DNA of 64,000 nt, taken from positions 1,982,096 through 2,046,095 of the forward strand of contig VXAI01000138.1 of NCBI GenBank assembly GCA_013399305.1, written 5' to 3'. A program made the position numbers and the translations under genes. The notes under the pieces were generated by a model. The model saw nothing but the letters and a program-made list of their open reading frames with translations. It did not search any database and was not told the DNA's origin. Every line of letters starts with the position of its first letter. Position 1 is the stretch's first letter. Shown one piece after another: positions 62,101-64,000 of the stretch. The stretch comes from Rostratula benghalensis. Taxonomy: Eukaryota; Chordata; Aves; Charadriiformes; Rostratulidae.

Positions 62101-64000
62101 CTATTCTCTTAAGATTTCCAGTCGCCTCCTGCTTTTCCTTTCTGATGGTGTCCTTAGGGATGCGAGATTTTTAAATCACCCTCCCAGTTTGAAGAGTGAT
62201 GCTGTGATTCTTGAAATGCTTTTGAACCTCTTCCACCTGAATCATTGTGTACTGTCCCTCCTGAACAGGGAGCTGTTTTATGCTTCTGTAATTCTGCAGT
62301 AAATCTGCTTGGATTTACAGTAATTGATAGCCTTTTGCTATTTTATCAGACCTGTTCTTCACAGGTAATCTCATTCTGAAAGGGGATACTAGGTGTAATT
62401 TAGGTTTGGTGGAGAATCTCTCTGTGGCTGTAGAAGGTGCTGGGTCTGAGCTGAAGTGGAGAGAACTGCTTGTCTGTGTTGGTACTGGCAGGGGGAAATA
62501 AAAGGATTCCTCCCTAAAGCTGAGAAATTTATGATTGTTATATATGAGGCAGGCAAAGGAGTAGCCCATTCACACAGACAGTAGCTTCTTTCCACAGGTA
62601 GGAGCTGACAAGCAGACAAAATAATTGGAGAGGGTGTGATACTCGACAGGAGAGTCAAGAGCTTGGCACCCTCAGGACCCAGGCGTGCGGGGAGCACATG
62701 TAAGTGAGGAAGTGTTTTACACAATCATTTATCAGACCATAACTGCTCATTAAACAATGGTCAGTCTCTTTTCAAAGTAAATTCACTCCCTCCTGCCCAA
62801 GGAGAGCTGAGCTGTTCATGTAAATACAGCCATAAACTCCTATGGGTTAGACACAGCAATTAGAAACTAATTACACTAAAACACTTAATCCCAATACAGA
62901 GGGGAGGGGAAAAAAACCTGTTGAAATTTGGAGCTGTTAATCCATCATTCTAAATGAGCAAGTGCCAAAGTGAAGGAGCAGAGCTAAAGCCAAACCAGCT
63001 CGAAGAGGTTTTTCTGTTTACTCTTTCTTTAACTATGAAAGTGCTATTTTTTTTCTGTCACAGGGGGTCTTACTGTGATTGTGTTTATATTGAGCTTTCC
63101 AGGGGCAATTTCAGAATATAATAGTTAAATTTTATTCTCAGGCCTCTCTGTGCATCTTAGTTGAGTTCAGCCAAGGCAAGGATTAAAGTCAAACTCGGCT
63201 TTGGTGTAACTATAGGAGAAACTTACACAAATAAAAAAGGCAGCCTTTCACTCACAGATACTTCCAAAAGAGACTCTGCAGTTTGTTAGAGCTGATGTAG
63301 TTACTGGGCATTCCATCTGAAGAGGCTCCGTGGCAGACAGTGCATCTCCCCTTCCTTACTGATAGCCATGAATTCATACAAAGACAATGTCTCTTTGAGT
63401 GACAGCTCAACAGCAGCGCTCTGCAGCTCTTAGTCAGGCCAAAGAGCAAGTGTGGTTGTCTCTTCACAGTCCTGCAGTGTGGGCAGCAGCAGAACCGTGG
63501 ATAAGAAGTGCATCTTCCCTGCTGTGACACAGGGAGCTGACACCTGAGTTATCCCACACACATCCCTGCTCCCTGCCGTGGAGGTAACCACCTCTGCACC
63601 AAGTGCTCCCAGTGATTTACCGCTCAGTTTCACACGTGTATTTCTAAGGGGGATGGAAAATTGCTTCTTCGTGTTGTAATAACAACAGGAAGCTTCTAAA
63701 GAAATCAGGATTATTTTTCAGTTCTGTGTAGAACTGACCACAATCAGGAATTTCCATTCCATGAGAAATCCCTTATAAAATCTATCTTGATTTTTCCTTC
63801 TGAGGTACGTCGTTGTAGTGTACAATAAAAGCCAGTGAGGAGAAAGCAAAATGGTCTTGCTTCTAGAAACCACAAATTGTGATAGTTTGTGACAAAAGTC
63901 AGGAAAATTGATACTTATCTTCAAACCGTTTGGATTTCACAGTAGAGAGCTGCTGCACTGGCAAAATATCGATCAGCTCTGCATGAAGGATCACGTTGCA
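59191..64000. other. Non-coding unique sequence, no gene seen
   Basis: No exon is supported. About 59590-60180 is repeat-free, of even composition, and contains a 17-bp hairpin (59699-59715); it is a candidate conserved block. The longest frame (60172-60570, plus strand, 132 codons) has no domain. G8 lies near 61171-61178. Confidence 0.57.
59699..59715. repeat. Short inverted repeat, 6-bp arms
   Basis: TGTGTC, the loop ACCGA, then GACACA. A hairpin this size is expected by chance; I list it because it lies in an otherwise repeat-free block. Confidence 0.7.

Noticed and set aside
1..64000. tRNA, snRNA, rRNA, miRNA or CRISPR-like arrays
   Set aside because: I scanned for B-box-like GTTCRANNC, snRNA-like starts and regularly spaced repeats and saw none that held up. 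Short hairpins found are within chance expectation except 14988-15012.

Overview
This 64 kb window looks like non-coding nuclear DNA from a sauropsid, most probably a bird. The main evidence is four fragments of the LINE family CR1. One of them keeps the CR1 3' end with its 8-bp terminal repeat (19763-19860). Interspersed repeats I can recognise cover only about 2 percent of the window, which suits a bird. Base composition is moderately AT-rich and CpG-poor. I found no bacterial-style gene organisation, no tRNA or rRNA, no CRISPR array and no protein-coding exon I could defend. Every open frame is 196 codons or shorter. None shows a recognisable domain except where it crosses a transposon remnant. 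The window is therefore either intergenic or lies inside a very large intron.

Layout: 1-5.9 kb, unique sequence; 5.93-6.23 kb, a CR1 ORF2 fragment (+) ending at an A15 run; 6.2-19.7 kb, unique sequence with simple repeats, a perfect 11-bp inverted repeat (14988-15012) and a 54-nt all-pyrimidine tract (16287-16340); 19.76 kb, a short CR1 3' end (-); 22.6-23.1 kb, a decayed Ty3/Gypsy-type reverse transcriptase (+); 27.14-27.7 kb, a CR1 copy (-) whose tail is joined to its reverse-transcriptase core by an internal deletion; 27.7-58.5 kb, unique sequence with scattered homopolymers, a strong G-quadruplex candidate (50877-50914), an AATAAA signal followed by A20 (55903-55945) and a small CpG-rich, G-rich patch (57312-57395); 58561-59000, a 440-N assembly gap; 59001-59190, another CR1 fragment (-) emerging from the gap; then unique sequence to the end.

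The most unusual item is the Gypsy-type reverse-transcriptase fossil. Elements of that class are scarce in birds, and this copy still shows the LDxxxGFW, TPFGR, LPFG and VDD signatures across three reading-frame breaks and at least two in-frame stops. I found no convincing new functional system. Several AT-rich blocks without repeats could be conserved regulatory elements, but this cannot be judged from one sequence.
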